From: Ruegeria arenilitoris
Lineage (GTDB): Bacteria; Pseudomonadota; Alphaproteobacteria; Rhodobacterales; Rhodobacteraceae
Length of the DNA: 64,000 nt
Reading direction: 5' to 3'
Assembly: GCF_013031355.1 (NCBI RefSeq)
Contig: NZ_WPZO01000001.1
Span: 434,001 to 498,000, forward strand
Positions within the stretch are counted from its first letter, which is position 1; each line of letters starts with the position of its first letter. Below, piece after piece: positions 34,917 to 48,101 of the stretch. Position numbers and translations under genes: made by a program. Below the pieces are notes generated by a model, which had not been told where the DNA came from, ran no database searches, and saw only the letters and a program-made list of their open reading frames with translations.

Positions 34917-36058
34917 TAGCCGCGCCAGATCCAGCCACCGCCAAAAATGCGGCTGCCTTCCGAAGCATAGAACACGCAGGCCTGACCCGGGGAAACGCCC
35001 TCCTCGGGTGTCAGCAATTCGACCTCTGCCGTGGTGTCCGAGAGCGGACGAATGATTGCCTCGCGCGGTGGTCGGGTTGAACGGACTTTGACCGAGACGT
35101 GCCATTCCTCTTGAGACGTAAACGGTTCATCGCCCAACCAGTTGATCTCGCGCACGGGAATGGTGCGGGTGGCCAGCATCTCCTTTGGGCCGACGACCAC
35201 CTGCTGTTTGTCTACGTCCAGCTTGACCACATAGAGCGGCTCACTCAGGCCGCCGATGCCCAGACCGCGTCGCTGTCCGATCGTATAGTGGATGACGCCG
35301 TTGTGCTGTGCCAGTACGCGGCCATCGGCATGTACGATCTCTCCGGGTTCTGCAGCACCAGGGCGCAGTTTCTCGATCACGCTGGCATAGTTGCCATCGG
35401 GCACGAAACAGATGTCCTGACTGTCGGGCTTGTCCGCCACGGCCAGCCCGTATTGCGCAGCCATTTCGCGTGTTGCGTCCTTCGAGGGCAGGTGACCCAG
35501 AGGGAAACGCAGGAAATCCAGCTGTTCAGGCGTGGTCGAAAACAGGAAATAGGATTGATCCCGGTTCGCATCTTCGGCGCTGTGAAGCTCCGGGCCGATC
35601 GGCCCCATCTTGCGCTGGATATAGTGACCTGTGGCCATGCAGTCGGCCTCAAGATCCTTGGCGGTTTCCAGAAGGTCCTTGAACTTCACCCGTTCGTTGC
35701 AACGGATGCAGGGGACCGGGGTCGCACCCGCCAGATAGCTGTCGGCAAACTCGTCAATCACCGCGTCCTTGAAGATGTTCTCATAGTCCAGAACGTAGTG
35801 CGGGAACCCACGTTCCTCGGCCACGCGGCGTGCGTCGTGAATGTCGATCCCGGCGCAGCAAGCGCCTTTCTTGGCCAATGCGGCACCGTGATCGTACAGC
35901 TGCAACGTCACGCCTACCACGTCATAGCCCTGATCGGCCAGATGGGCGGCGACAACAGAACTGTCAACGCCACCGGACATGGCCACAACCACCCGCGTTT
36001 CCGACGGGGGTTTGGCAAAGCCAAGCGAGTTCAGCGGTGTCTCGGTATCGAGGGCCAT
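34913..36058 (-). CDS. mnmA: tRNA-specific 2-thiouridylase MnmA
   Basis: A 381-aa enzyme that thiolates U34 of Lys, Glu and Gln tRNAs. The PP-loop motif [15 protein letters not shown] binds ATP; the catalytic Cys residues are in PVPCIRCNE and [10 protein letters not shown]. The C-terminal beta-barrel ends with an RIFGGGWI segment. Sulfur would come through a Tus-type or direct relay; a TusA-like protein occurs elsewhere in the window. It is transcribed away from sciP. Confidence 0.97.
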   Translation of the reverse strand: MALDTETPLNSLGFAKPPSETRVVVAMSGGVDSSVVAAHLADQGYDVVGVTLQLYDHGAALAKKGACCAGIDIHDARRVAEERGFPHYVLDYENIFKDAVIDEFADSYLAGATPVPCIRCNERVKFKDLLETAKDLEADCMATGHYIQRKMGPIGPELHSAEDANRDQSYFLFSTTPEQLDFLRFPLGHLPSKDATREMAAQYGLAVADKPDSQDICFVPDGNYASVIEKLRPGAAEPGEIVHADGRVLAQHNGVIHYTIGQRRGLGIGGLSEPLYVVKLDVDKQQVVVGPKEMLATRTIPVREINWLGDEPFTSQEEWHVSVKVRSTRPPREAIIRPLSDTTAEVELLTPEEGVSPGQACVFYASEGSRIFGGGWIWRGY

Positions 36059-36187
36059 GACGATTCCAGTGCGGGTTAAGAAAGACCGGCAGAATATAGG
36101 AAAATTCTACATACTCTCAAGGGGCGGTTTCACTCTGCATTAAGTAGGCTGGTGTCAGCTTTGTCGCAGCACGAAGAGGACCGAGAG

Positions 36188-36481
36188 ATGTATTTGCACA
36201 AAGTAGAAGGACCAAGGTCGGTAACCCTGCCGGATGGAACGGTTTTATCGCGCGCCGACCTGCCGCCCGAAGATACGACCCGCTGGGTCGCCTCGCGCAA
36301 GGCGATTGTCGTTCGGGGCGTGATTTACGGCCTGATCACGCTGTCGGATGCCAAAAAGCGTTATGGGCTGAGTGATGAGGAGTTCAATGCGTGGGTTTCT
36401 GCGGTTGCGGAGCATGGAACGGACGCTCTGAAAGTCACCGCGCTAAAAAAATATCGACAACCTATAGGCGAAAGTGAATAA
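36188..36481 (+). CDS. sciP: SciP, CtrA inhibitory protein (DUF1153)
   Basis: A 97-aa helix-turn-helix protein of the DUF1153 family. Family blocks are VEGPRSVTLPDGTVLSRADL, RWVASRKAIVVRGVIYGLI and the ERYGLS-like KRYGLSDEEFNAW. In Caulobacter SciP binds CtrA and its promoters and restrains CtrA activation in G1. The start at 36188 gives family length. ctrA follows 83 bp downstream, so the regulator and its inhibitor are neighbours. Confidence 0.92.
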   Translation: MYLHKVEGPRSVTLPDGTVLSRADLPPEDTTRWVASRKAIVVRGVIYGLITLSDAKKRYGLSDEEFNAWVSAVAEHGTDALKVTALKKYRQPIGESE

Positions 36482-36492
36482 ATGATTCAATG

Positions 36493-36507
36493 GTAACGTC
36501 AGATTAA
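36493..36507 (+). promoter_or_regulatory. CtrA box upstream of ctrA
   Basis: GTAA-CGTCAGA-TTAA matches the CtrA consensus TTAA-N7-TTAA with one mismatch, 57 bp before the ctrA start. A GANTC site (GATTC, 36484-36488), the CcrM methylation target, lies beside it. This supports autoregulation of ctrA and possible methylation control. Confidence 0.6.
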
Positions 36508-36564
36508 CCATTTTTGAGCAGGCTCAATTTGAAATTGGTAAATTGACCCGAATTGGAGCAGTAA

Positions 36565-37281
36565 ATGCGTATACTTCTTGTCGAGGATGATCCGACCACG
36601 TCGAAAAGCATCGAACTTATGCTGACGCACGCCAACCTCAACGTCTATGCAACGGACCTCGGCGAGGAAGGTATCGATCTGGCGAAGCTCTATGATTACG
36701 ATCTGATCCTTCTGGATTTGAACCTGCCGGACATGAACGGGCACGAAGTACTGCGCCAACTGCGCATTGCGCGAGTGGAAACGCCAATCCTGATCCTTTC
36801 GGGTGCAGATGATACGGAAAGCAAGATCAAGGGTTTCGGTTTTGGTGCTGATGACTACATGACCAAACCGTTCCATCGCGAGGAACTGGTGGCCCGTATC
36901 CACGCCATCATCCGCCGGTCGAAAGGGCATTCGCAATCCATTATCCGTACAGGCCAGGTCGCGGTGAACCTAGATGCGAAAACGGTCGAAGTGGAAGGCA
37001 AGGCCGTGCATCTGACCGGCAAGGAATACCAGATGCTGGAACTATTGAGCCTGCGCAAGGGCACGACGCTGACCAAGGAAATGTTCCTCAACCACCTCTA
37101 TGGCGGAATGGACGAGCCCGAGCTGAAGATCATCGATGTGTTCATTTGCAAACTACGCAAAAAGCTCAGCAATGCGACCGGTGGCGACAACTACATCGAA
37201 ACCGTTTGGGGCAGGGGTTATGTCCTGCGCGATCCGCAAAGCAACAGTGTCGACGAAACGCGGATGGCCGTCGGCGCCTGA
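36565..37281 (+). CDS. ctrA: Cell cycle response regulator CtrA
   Basis: A 238-aa OmpR-type regulator. The receiver has the acidic pair in LLVEDDPTT, the phosphorylated Asp in [13 protein letters not shown] (about 51) and Lys in MTKPFH. The winged-helix domain includes [17 protein letters not shown] and [14 protein letters not shown], hallmarks of CtrA. In Rhodobacterales CtrA controls motility, gene transfer agents and c-di-GMP functions instead of being essential. GGAGCAG precedes the start, and SciP is next door. Confidence 0.97.
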   Translation: MRILLVEDDPTTSKSIELMLTHANLNVYATDLGEEGIDLAKLYDYDLILLDLNLPDMNGHEVLRQLRIARVETPILILSGADDTESKIKGFGFGADDYMTKPFHREELVARIHAIIRRSKGHSQSIIRTGQVAVNLDAKTVEVEGKAVHLTGKEYQMLELLSLRKGTTLTKEMFLNHLYGGMDEPELKIIDVFICKLRKKLSNATGGDNYIETVWGRGYVLRDPQSNSVDETRMAVGA

Positions 37282-37349
37282 TTTGGACATGGTCGCCTGT
37301 GGTCCGGGGCGACCTTTCTCACTCACTGAACAGCACGACTGGACCTAGC

Positions 37350-41614
<4,265 letters not shown>

Positions 41615-41621
41615 GGATTAT

Positions 41622-41656
41622 GTTCCCGTAAGTTCACAAATGTTCTCAAAAAGTTC
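41622..41656 (+). promoter_or_regulatory. GTTC array, candidate LexA box
   Basis: Four GTTC motifs start at 41622, 41632, 41642 and 41653. The last two make GTTCTCAAAAAGTTC, a perfect match to the alphaproteobacterial LexA consensus GTTC-N7-GTTC. A further degenerate GAAC-N7-CAAC lies near 41680. The array stands 70-100 bp before the small gene at 41726. Confidence 0.65.
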
Positions 41657-41725
41657 TTTACCGACTCGGCGAAATATGAGAACAAAAGGTCAACAAAGGA
41701 TTAAATCTCGACCGGAGGTGAGACC

Positions 41726-41848
41726 ATGCTGACCCAGATCAAGACCGCAATTAGCCGTTCGCAATCGACTTTGTTGCAGGATGCTTTGGGGGCCGTGTCT
41801 CTGGTGGTCATGCTGATGGTGGCCCTTCACCTGCCCGGAACGTTCTGA
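41726..41848 (+). CDS. Small membrane protein (40 aa), candidate SOS gene
   Basis: ATG at 41726 is preceded by an excellent ribosome site, GGAGGTGA, 4 nt away. The product begins MLTQIKTAISRSQST, has one hydrophobic helix (ALGAVSLVVMLMVALHL) and ends GTF. It is followed by a strong terminator. Upstream lies a GTTC array with a consensus LexA box. Size, topology and SOS control recall Caulobacter SidA, a 29-aa SOS-induced division inhibitor, though I see no direct sequence match. Function is unproven. Confidence 0.7.
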   Translation: MLTQIKTAISRSQSTLLQDALGAVSLVVMLMVALHLPGTF

Positions 41849-41993
41849 CCCTTTCTGCCTGCGATCTCGTGCCGATCATACCGTGCTGTCATCCCCATTT
41901 CAGTCAAGGGTGACCTGCCTGTCCCATTTCCCTTGAAGGGCCTGCCTCGGCCCTGCGCGGCTATCCGGACCCCACACGAGACACGCACAACCT

Positions 41994-42033
41994 GCCGCCG
42001 CCCTTTCCGCCCGGAAGGTGCGGCGGCTTTTTT
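41994..42033 (+). terminator. Strong terminator after the small membrane protein gene
   Basis: GCCGCCGC pairs with GCGGCGGC, with an inner CCTTTCC/GGAAGG arm, then TTTTTTT. It adjoins the marC stop codon and lies between convergent genes. The 41849-41993 stretch before it shows no gene. Confidence 0.9.
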
Positions 42034-42680
42034 TAAAGCGCACCAGTTTTGATGATTTCAAGCATGGCCGACAACACGGAATTCACCGCGACCGAGGCCA
42101 GAATCATCCCCATCACACGGCTGATGATGGCGGCACCCGAATACCGAATGAGTCGGATGATCGGGTCGGCCAACAGCATTAAAACGAACGAAATCAGAAT
42201 GACGGTCAGCATCACCAATGCCGTAATGCCCTGATCTGCAGCGCTGTAGCGATGGTTGTCTGTCAGGATCACAATGGCCAACATAGCCCCTGGGGATGCA
42301 AGTGAGGGAACCGCCAGCGGAAAGATCGCCGGGTTGGGACGGTGCGACGGCCTTTCCAGCTCTTCCTCGGCTTCGTGTTGTTCGACAACCTGTTTGCTTT
42401 CGCCAAAGATCATCGTCAGTGCAAAAAGAAACAGGATGATGCCGCCCGCGACCTGAAACGAGTTCAGGCCGATATCCAGTGCTTCGATCAGCAACTGGCC
42501 AAACACCAGAAAGAACAGCAGAACCCCGGCGCTGACCAGAGCGGCGAGAAGGGCCGTTTTCCGACGGGCCGAGGCGGTCAGGGTGGCGGTGACTGCGATA
42601 AAAACGGGGATCGTGCCAATAGGATCGATAACGACCCAAAGGGTAACGAAATGCTCAAGCAGATTGTTCAAACCAGTCAC
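42033..42680 (-). CDS. MarC-family membrane protein
   Basis: A 215-aa six-helix inner-membrane protein of the MarC/UPF0056 family. Typical blocks are FVTLWVVIDPIGTIPVFIA, FQVAGGIILFLFALTMIFG and AVPSLASPGAMLAIVIL. A charged loop rich in Glu (EQHEAEEELERPSH, about 95-110) separates the two halves. The family was linked to multiple antibiotic resistance, but that role was not confirmed and the function is unknown. It stands alone. Confidence 0.9.
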   Translation of the reverse strand: MTGLNNLLEHFVTLWVVIDPIGTIPVFIAVTATLTASARRKTALLAALVSAGVLLFFLVFGQLLIEALDIGLNSFQVAGGIILFLFALTMIFGESKQVVEQHEAEEELERPSHRPNPAIFPLAVPSLASPGAMLAIVILTDNHRYSAADQGITALVMLTVILISFVLMLLADPIIRLIRYSGAAIISRVMGMILASVAVNSVLSAMLEIIKTGAL

Positions 42681-42729
42681 TCCCCAAATTTTGGCCGAGG
42701 TTAGACAGGTTTGCGGCAGAAAGCCACGT

Positions 42730-43182
42730 TCAGGCGCAATTGGCCTGTTCGGCCTGCTCCATGGCCTCGGACGCCGCCTCTAACGCCAGCAGGATCGACG
42801 CATGGCGGTTCTTGTAATCCCGCGCAGGCATCAGCACTTCGAGCCCGTCAAAGGGCGCTTCAGGCGCCGGACCGTCTTTTTTCAGCATGGCGGACAGCTG
42901 ATCACGAGCGGTTTCAACCTGAGCCCGTGTAGCGCCGACAATGGCGCCGCCAACAACCGCAGCCGAGGCCTGACCCAGAGCGCAGGCTTTCACGTCCTGC
43001 CCGTAATCCGAGACCTTGCCATCCTGCATCTTCACATCCACGGTCACGGTCGAACCGCACAGGGGCGAGCGTTTCTTCACCGTGGCATCGGGGTTTTCAA
43101 GCCGGTCCAGATGCGGAATATCCGCGGCCAGCGCCAGAATGCGGCCGGAATAGAGCTTTATCAGATCGTTATCGCCGGACAT
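42730..43182 (-). CDS. IscU/NifU-like iron-sulfur scaffold protein
   Basis: A 150-aa protein with the NifU N-terminal fold: LYSGRILALAADIPHLDRL, a first ligand Cys in SPLCGSTV and a second in ACALGQASA. The position where IscU has its third Cys reads NRHASILL, so that ligand appears missing; a Cys near the C-terminus (ANCA) might substitute. It could be a variant scaffold or carrier. Start at 43182 (MSGDNDL). It is divergent from hisI. Confidence 0.8.
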   Translation of the reverse strand: MSGDNDLIKLYSGRILALAADIPHLDRLENPDATVKKRSPLCGSTVTVDVKMQDGKVSDYGQDVKACALGQASAAVVGGAIVGATRAQVETARDQLSAMLKKDGPAPEAPFDGLEVLMPARDYKNRHASILLALEAASEAMEQAEQANCA

Positions 43183-43247
43183 GGCTTTCCCTCGTTGTCT
43201 GTTCCCCATACATAGTGAGCATCCACCGGGATGCAAAAGGTTTTCTC

Positions 43248-43619
43248 ATGTCCGCTACAGTCACATTTGACCCGACCGCACTAAAATATAACGAGGCCGG
43301 TCTGATCCCGGCCATTGCTCAGGACGAAAGCACCGGCGAGGTGTTGATGATGGCCTGGATGAATGTCCAAGCCGTTGAGAAGACGTTGGAAACCGGGCGT
43401 GTGACCTATTGGTCGCGGTCCCGTCAATCGTTCTGGATCAAGGGCGAAACCTCGGGGCATGTGCAGGAATTGGTTGATTTCCGCTTTGATTGCGACCGTG
43501 ATTGTTTGCTGGTTCTGGTGCGCCAGACCGGTGCCGCGTGTCATACGAACCGCCGCACCTGCTTCTACACTGCCGTTCGGGACGGGGCCGAAGTCGAACT
43601 GATGTCACCGATGGAGTGA
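43248..43619 (+). CDS. hisI: Phosphoribosyl-AMP cyclohydrolase
   Basis: A 123-aa enzyme for the third step of histidine synthesis, opening the PR-AMP adenine ring. The metal-binding DFRFDCDRDCLL and the catalytic CHTNRRTCFY motif are intact. It is the separate HisI form, not fused to HisE. The start at 43248 lies 65 bp from the divergent scaffold gene. Other his genes are not in the window. Confidence 0.97.
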   Translation: MSATVTFDPTALKYNEAGLIPAIAQDESTGEVLMMAWMNVQAVEKTLETGRVTYWSRSRQSFWIKGETSGHVQELVDFRFDCDRDCLLVLVRQTGAACHTNRRTCFYTAVRDGAEVELMSPME

Positions 43620-43624
43620 TCCGG

Positions 43625-44518
43625 TCACAGACCAACCATTGCCCGGATTTCCGCAGTTGAGACCCCCTCGGCCCGGTATTTCGAGATCGCCCGCGCATCG
43701 TCGCGTTTTGCCAGACGTTTACCTACCTCATCCCGGATCAGTCGGTGATGGAGGTAGCACGGCGTCGGCAGCCCAAGCAGACCCTGCAGTACCACGTGTA
43801 TGCGTGTGGCTTCGAACAGATCCTGACCGCGGATGACATGGGTGATGCCTTGCGCGGCGTCATCCAAAACCACTGACAGGTGGTAGGACGTGCCCATATC
43901 GCGCCGGGACAACACGACGTCGCCAATGGTTTTCGTCAGGTCATCCAGAGAGAACGTGATGGCGCCCGTCTCGCCATCGGGTCCAGCACCGTCTTCCTGA
44001 AACGATCCAATGGTGGTGTCGGCTTGCGTGGCGTTCAAAAGCAGCCTGCCAGCAGCGGCCATATCCAGGCGCAGTGGTACGTCCTTAGGGCGTGGACCAA
44101 TTGTTGAACTCGGTTGCCATTTCGCTCGGCACGTTCCGGGATAAATGATCCCGTCCGGCCCATGCAATGGCGCGCCTTCCTGCGGCGCACTGGCGGCGGC
44201 AGCGATATCCTTGCGGTTGCATGTGCAGGGGTACAGCAACCCGCGCGCCCATAAATCATCCAGCGCCTTGTCATAGGTGGCCAAGCGATCCGATTGCCGC
44301 ATCACGGGTTCGGGCCAGCGAAGGCCCAACCACCCCAGATCGTCATAGATTTGATCTTCCCAATGGGACCGCGACCGCGAGCGGTCGATATCCTCGATCC
44401 TCAGCAGGAACTGTCCGTTCTCAACTGCGGCAAAATCATGGGCCAGCATCGCCGAATAGGCATGCCCCAAGTGCAAAGGGCCAGTGGGCGACGGCGCGAA
44501 ACGGGTCTTAAATATCAC
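43625..44518 (-). CDS. gluQ: Glutamyl-Q tRNA(Asp) synthetase
   Basis: A 297-aa truncated glutamyl-tRNA synthetase homologue that attaches Glu to queuosine in tRNA(Asp). The HIGH-type motif is HLGHAYSA and the KMSKS counterpart is KRLAKRD. Cys residues in YPCTCNRK and YPGTCR match the zinc site. The anticodon-binding domain is absent, as expected. Its start overlaps the upstream methyltransferase by 4 nt. Confidence 0.95.
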   Translation of the reverse strand: MIFKTRFAPSPTGPLHLGHAYSAMLAHDFAAVENGQFLLRIEDIDRSRSRSHWEDQIYDDLGWLGLRWPEPVMRQSDRLATYDKALDDLWARGLLYPCTCNRKDIAAAASAPQEGAPLHGPDGIIYPGTCRAKWQPSSTIGPRPKDVPLRLDMAAAGRLLLNATQADTTIGSFQEDGAGPDGETGAITFSLDDLTKTIGDVVLSRRDMGTSYHLSVVLDDAAQGITHVIRGQDLFEATRIHVVLQGLLGLPTPCYLHHRLIRDEVGKRLAKRDDARAISKYRAEGVSTAEIRAMVGL

Positions 44519-45129
44519 GCTTTCTCAACAACATATACGTCAGATTTCAAGTCCATGCCCGGTAGATGAGGGCCATATTCCCGGAACAGAAGCCGCGCGG
44601 CCCCCATATCCAGCCAGTCATTCAGCCGAACGGTATAAGATTTATCTGCAAGCGTATGATCGTTAAAGGAAAAAGCCAGCAGCCCGTTTTGGGGCAGGGC
44701 GCGCATCAGAATATCAAACACCTCGGGCGGCGCTGTACCCACACTGATTACACCGATGGCGGCGATGGCCTTGTAGGCGCCTTCCTCCAACGGGTTCGGG
44801 TCCGTGATCTCAAAAGTGGAGAGCTTGCGGTAGACACCCTTTGCCAAGGCCCCTTCAAGCATTTTGGGAGTCGGATCGATACCGTCAATCACCTGAAAAC
44901 CGGCGGCATGCAGGGCCTCACCTGACAGGCCGGTGCCACATCCATAGTCCAGAACAGGTGTCTGGGGTTCGGGCATTTTGGACCATAGCGCCTCGGCCAC
45001 GCGAGCGGGTGTCGCGTAACCGTGCGCACCAACTTCGGCATCATAGGAAGAGGCCCATTTTTGATAGTGCGCCCTTGAGGCCTCGGGCGTTTCCAAGCTG
45101 TAGCTTTCTTTGATCTTATTGTCGCTCAT
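44515..45129 (-). CDS. Class I SAM-dependent methyltransferase
   Basis: A 204-aa protein with SAM motif I VLDYGCGTGLSGEAL (about 59-73), an acidic IDGIDPTPKML motif II and GLLAFSFNDH near the end. The family resembles Williams-Beuren/UbiE-like small-molecule methyltransferases (N-terminal YSLETPEASRAHYQKWASSY). Translational coupling to gluQ could suggest an RNA-modification link, but the substrate is unknown. Confidence 0.88.
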   Translation of the reverse strand: MSDNKIKESYSLETPEASRAHYQKWASSYDAEVGAHGYATPARVAEALWSKMPEPQTPVLDYGCGTGLSGEALHAAGFQVIDGIDPTPKMLEGALAKGVYRKLSTFEITDPNPLEEGAYKAIAAIGVISVGTAPPEVFDILMRALPQNGLLAFSFNDHTLADKSYTVRLNDWLDMGAARLLFREYGPHLPGMDLKSDVYVVEKA

Positions 45130-45165
45130 ACACTGATGTTAGGACGCAGGTCGGGGTGCGTCCAG

Positions 45166-46506
45166 TCAGCAATGCGCGAGCCAGTTTGACCATTCGGCTT
45201 TGGCGCGATCCGTATAGGCCTTGTAACGATCCTTGCGGCCTCGGCGCCCTCCCTTCAGCCCGTCTACGGGGCGGAACAGGCCGAAATTGACGTTCATTGG
45301 CTGAAAGGTCTTGGCCTCGGCCCCGCCGGTGATGTGGTGGATCAGGGCTCCCATGGCGCTGTCTTGCGGAACTTCGGGCAACACACGGCCCAGAATTTCA
45401 GCTGCGGCCAGACGACCGGCCAGAAGCCCCATCGCCGCGCTTTCGACATAGCCCTCAACGCCGGTAATCTGTCCGGCGAAACGGATGTTCGGTTTGGATT
45501 TCAGGCGCATCTGAGCATCCAGCAGCGTGGGTGAATTGATGAACGTGTTGCGGTGGATGCCGCCCAGACGTGCAAAACTGGCGTTCTCAAGGCCTGGGAT
45601 CATCCGGAACACCTCGGTCTGCGCGCCGTATTTCATCTTGGTCTGAAAGCCCACGATGTTGAACAGCGTGCCCAAGGCATTGTCTCGGCGCAGCTGCACC
45701 ACCGCATGAGGTTTCACATCCGGCTGATGCGGGTTGGTCAGACCAACCGGTTTCATCGGACCATGGCGCAAGGTTTCGCGTCCGCGTTCCGACATCACCT
45801 CGATCGGCAGGCATCCGTCGAAGTAACCAGCTGTCTCACCTTCATGGAACTCGGTCTTGTCGGCGGCCAGCAGGGCATCGATGAACGCCTCGTACTGATC
45901 GCGGTCCATGGGACAGTTCAGATAGGCGGTGCGTTCTTCTTCGGTCTCGCCCTTGTCATAGCGCGATTGCATCCATGCTTTGCTCATGTCGATGCTGTCG
46001 GCATAGACGATGGGGGCGATGGCGTCGAAAAACGCAAGGGACTCGGCACCCGTCTCGATCCGAATAGCCTCACCCAGTTTAGCCGAAGTCAGGGGGCCAG
46101 TGGCAAAGATCCAGTGGCCGTCATCGGGCAGCGAGGTCACCTCTTCGCCTGTGACTTCGACCCGGGGATGTGAGCGCAACTTTTCGGTGACCGCTTCGGC
46201 AAAGGGATCGCGATCCACGGCCAGCGCGCCACCAGCGGGTAGCCGGTGCACGTCCGCAGTTGTCATGATCAGGCCGTTTGCTTGGCGCATTTCCCAATGC
46301 AGCAGGCCCACCGCGTTCTGTTCGTCGTCGTCCGAGCGGAACGAGTTCGAACACACCATCTCGGCCAGGTTGCCAGTCTGGTGCGCGAATGTGCCCACTT
46401 TGGGCCGCATTTCGTGGATCACAACATCCACGCCCATTTCCGCCGCCTGCCACGCGGCCTCGGACCCGGCCATGCCGCCGCCCACGATATGCAATTTCTG
46501 TGTCAT
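45166..46506 (-). CDS. trmFO: Methylenetetrahydrofolate-tRNA uridine-54 methyltransferase
   Basis: A 446-aa FAD enzyme that makes ribothymidine at position 54 of tRNA using methylene-THF. The FAD motif [14 protein letters not shown], the GID signature [19 protein letters not shown], and GRLAAAE near the C-terminus are present, with Cys residues in [10 protein letters not shown] and YLNCPM. The start at 46506 (MTQKLHI) gives normal length. Found in the folate-dependent branch, unlike SAM-dependent TrmA. Confidence 0.96.
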   Translation of the reverse strand: MTQKLHIVGGGMAGSEAAWQAAEMGVDVVIHEMRPKVGTFAHQTGNLAEMVCSNSFRSDDDEQNAVGLLHWEMRQANGLIMTTADVHRLPAGGALAVDRDPFAEAVTEKLRSHPRVEVTGEEVTSLPDDGHWIFATGPLTSAKLGEAIRIETGAESLAFFDAIAPIVYADSIDMSKAWMQSRYDKGETEEERTAYLNCPMDRDQYEAFIDALLAADKTEFHEGETAGYFDGCLPIEVMSERGRETLRHGPMKPVGLTNPHQPDVKPHAVVQLRRDNALGTLFNIVGFQTKMKYGAQTEVFRMIPGLENASFARLGGIHRNTFINSPTLLDAQMRLKSKPNIRFAGQITGVEGYVESAAMGLLAGRLAAAEILGRVLPEVPQDSAMGALIHHITGGAEAKTFQPMNVNFGLFRPVDGLKGGRRGRKDRYKAYTDRAKAEWSNWLAHC

Positions 46507-46564
46507 GCGCTGCCACATAGGGCACAGCACCGCTCAACGCAACACGAGGCGCATCGTTTGTGAA

Positions 46565-46687
46565 TTAGGGGGATTTTGGGGTCGCCGCTGCGGGAATGTC
46601 GACGCCGGTGAGAGAAACCAGCTTGGAGGGACCTTCCGCCCACGGCGACCCAAAAGTGTCTCCAGAGCATATGCTCTGTCCCACCAT
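46565..46687 (-). CDS. Candidate 40-aa small protein in a structured region
   Basis: A frame from ATG at 46687 runs 40 codons (starts MVGQSICSGDTFGSPWAEG, ends TPKSP) with codon third positions rich in G/C like neighbouring genes. No good ribosome site precedes the ATG; a GTG two codons earlier has AAGG about 7 nt upstream. The same segment contains a 16-bp perfect palindrome (46663-46678) and a 13-bp inverted repeat (46574-46587 with 46643-46655), so it may instead be an RNA or regulatory element. No membrane segment is seen. Confidence 0.3.
   Translation of the reverse strand: MVGQSICSGDTFGSPWAEGPSKLVSLTGVDIPAAATPKSP
46574..46678. repeat. Inverted repeat plus perfect palindrome
   Basis: TTTTGGGGTCGCCG (46574-46587) pairs with CGGCGACCCAAAA (46643-46655) over 13 bp with one bulged G. 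CAGAGCATATGCTCTG (46663-46678) is a perfect palindrome. Both lie in the trmFO-enoyl-CoA hydratase gap, over the candidate small frame. Confidence 0.7.
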
Positions 46688-46757
46688 TGCCACAGTGTCG
46701 CCTTTTTGAAAAGTGCAAAAATGAGGACAGTCTTTAAAAATGTTGGCAACAATCGCC

Positions 46758-47543
46758 CTATTGATGCCAATTTGGCGGTCTTTTTTCGATAAATGCGGAT
46801 ATCCCTTCTTCGGTATCCCGGTGCAGCATATTCTGTGCCATTACCTCTCCGGTATAGGCGTAGGCCTCTTCGATCGACATATCCAACTGCTTGTAGAACG
46901 CCTGTTTGCCGATCTTCACAGCGGATCCCAGCTTGTCCGCGAGCTGATCCGCAAGGGCCGCCGTTTCGTGTTCCAGCAACATTTCGGGCACGACGCGGTT
47001 AACCAAACCCAGCTCGACCGCTTTTTCGGCGGAGATGAAATCGCCGGTCGTCAGCATTTCGAACGCGCGTTTGCGCGGGATGTTCCGGCTGAGCGCAACC
47101 ATCGGTGTCGAGCAGAACAGGCCGATATTAACACCATTGACACCAAACCGGGTTCCTTCAGCGGCGACGGCCAGATCGCAGGTGGCGACCAGTTGGCACC
47201 CCGCTGCCGTGGCAATTCCGTGAACCTGTGCGATGACCGGCTGGGGCAGGGCTTGGATCGACAGCATCATCTGCGCGCATCTGGCGAACAGGTCCTGGAA
47301 ATAGGCCTTGCCACCATCTTCGGACTGACGCCCGGCGGTCATCTGCTTCAGGTCATGGCCAGCACAAAACGCCTTACCCTCGCCTGAAAGGATCACGGCG
47401 CGAATCGAGCTGTCCTCCCGAAGGGCATCAAACTCGGATTGCAGGGCGGCCAGCATCTCATCGCTCAGGGCATTCAGGCTCTTGGGCGCGTTCATTTTTA
47501 GGGATGCTATCGCGCCTGTGTCGTTACGTTCCAGAATTGCCAT
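46758..47543 (-). CDS. Enoyl-CoA hydratase/isomerase family protein
   Basis: A 261-aa crotonase-fold protein. The oxyanion-hole segments FCAGHDLKQM (about 59) and AAGCQLVATCDLAVA (about 113) are clear, and IGLFCSTPMVALSR follows. Position of the second acidic residue is unusual (GLFCSTP where typical hydratases have GxxPxxGG), resembling ECHDC3-type proteins, so hydratase activity is uncertain. It is divergent from a thioesterase gene 58 bp away. Confidence 0.88.
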   Translation of the reverse strand: MAILERNDTGAIASLKMNAPKSLNALSDEMLAALQSEFDALREDSSIRAVILSGEGKAFCAGHDLKQMTAGRQSEDGGKAYFQDLFARCAQMMLSIQALPQPVIAQVHGIATAAGCQLVATCDLAVAAEGTRFGVNGVNIGLFCSTPMVALSRNIPRKRAFEMLTTGDFISAEKAVELGLVNRVVPEMLLEHETAALADQLADKLGSAVKIGKQAFYKQLDMSIEEAYAYTGEVMAQNMLHRDTEEGISAFIEKRPPNWHQ

Positions 47544-47601
47544 CTTGCCCTCCGATCTGATGTCGGGCCAACTCTAGGTCGGCAAATCGAGGAGGGGAAG
47601 T

Positions 47602-48045
47602 ATGGCATTGGAAATGGGCCGAGAAGATCTGATGGAATACATGAAGCAGATCTTTCCGCAGGTGCACCGGGATTTCGTTGTTGAGGAGTTGACCGAGGAC
47701 TCGATTGTCATGCGGCTGGTGGTCGAAGACAGGCACTTGCGTCCCGGCGGAACCGTGTCTGGGCCCTCTATGTTCGGCTTGGCGGATGTGTGCGTCTATG
47801 CATTGATTCTGGCCCGCAAGGGGCGTCAGTCATTGGCGGTGACCACCAACAGTTCGCTTGATTTTCTGCGCAAGCCCGAAGGCGGTAAGGACATGATCGC
47901 GCAGTGCCGACTGCTGAAACTGGGTCGCAATCTGGCGGTCGGCGATGTTTTGATGTTCTCGGAAGGGTCCGACAAGCCCGTCGCCCGGGCAACCATGACT
48001 TATTCACTTCCACCCGAGGGGTCCGCTGCCGCGGCATTCGGATAA
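47602..48045 (+). CDS. PaaI-type hot-dog thioesterase
   Basis: A 147-aa hot-dog-fold protein. The PaaI-like block RPGGTVSGPSMFGLADVCVYAL carries the central helix, with Asp as the likely catalytic acid; TTNSSLDFLRKP forms the next strand. It probably hydrolyses a small acyl-CoA, in keeping with the neighbouring crotonase, but the substrate is unknown. GAGGGGAAGT precedes the start. Confidence 0.88.
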   Translation: MALEMGREDLMEYMKQIFPQVHRDFVVEELTEDSIVMRLVVEDRHLRPGGTVSGPSMFGLADVCVYALILARKGRQSLAVTTNSSLDFLRKPEGGKDMIAQCRLLKLGRNLAVGDVLMFSEGSDKPVARATMTYSLPPEGSAAAAFG

Positions 48046-48068
48046 AAAAGGCCGGGCAGAGCCCGGCC
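48044..48068 (-). terminator. Terminator of the DUF1127 gene
   Basis: On the minus strand GGCCGGGC and GCCCGGCC make a perfect 8-bp stem around TCT, followed by TTTTTT. It may also work for the convergent thioesterase gene. A second small stem (GTCCC/GGGAC) lies at about 48077-48091. Confidence 0.88.
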
Positions 48069-48101
48069 AGGAAGAGGTCCCGTCAAGGGACTGGGGAACT
48101 T

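Noticed and set aside
46507..46757. 6S RNA or tRNA in the trmFO-crotonase gap
   Set aside because: No cloverleaf, CCA end or 6S-like central bubble; only an inverted repeat and palindrome are seen.
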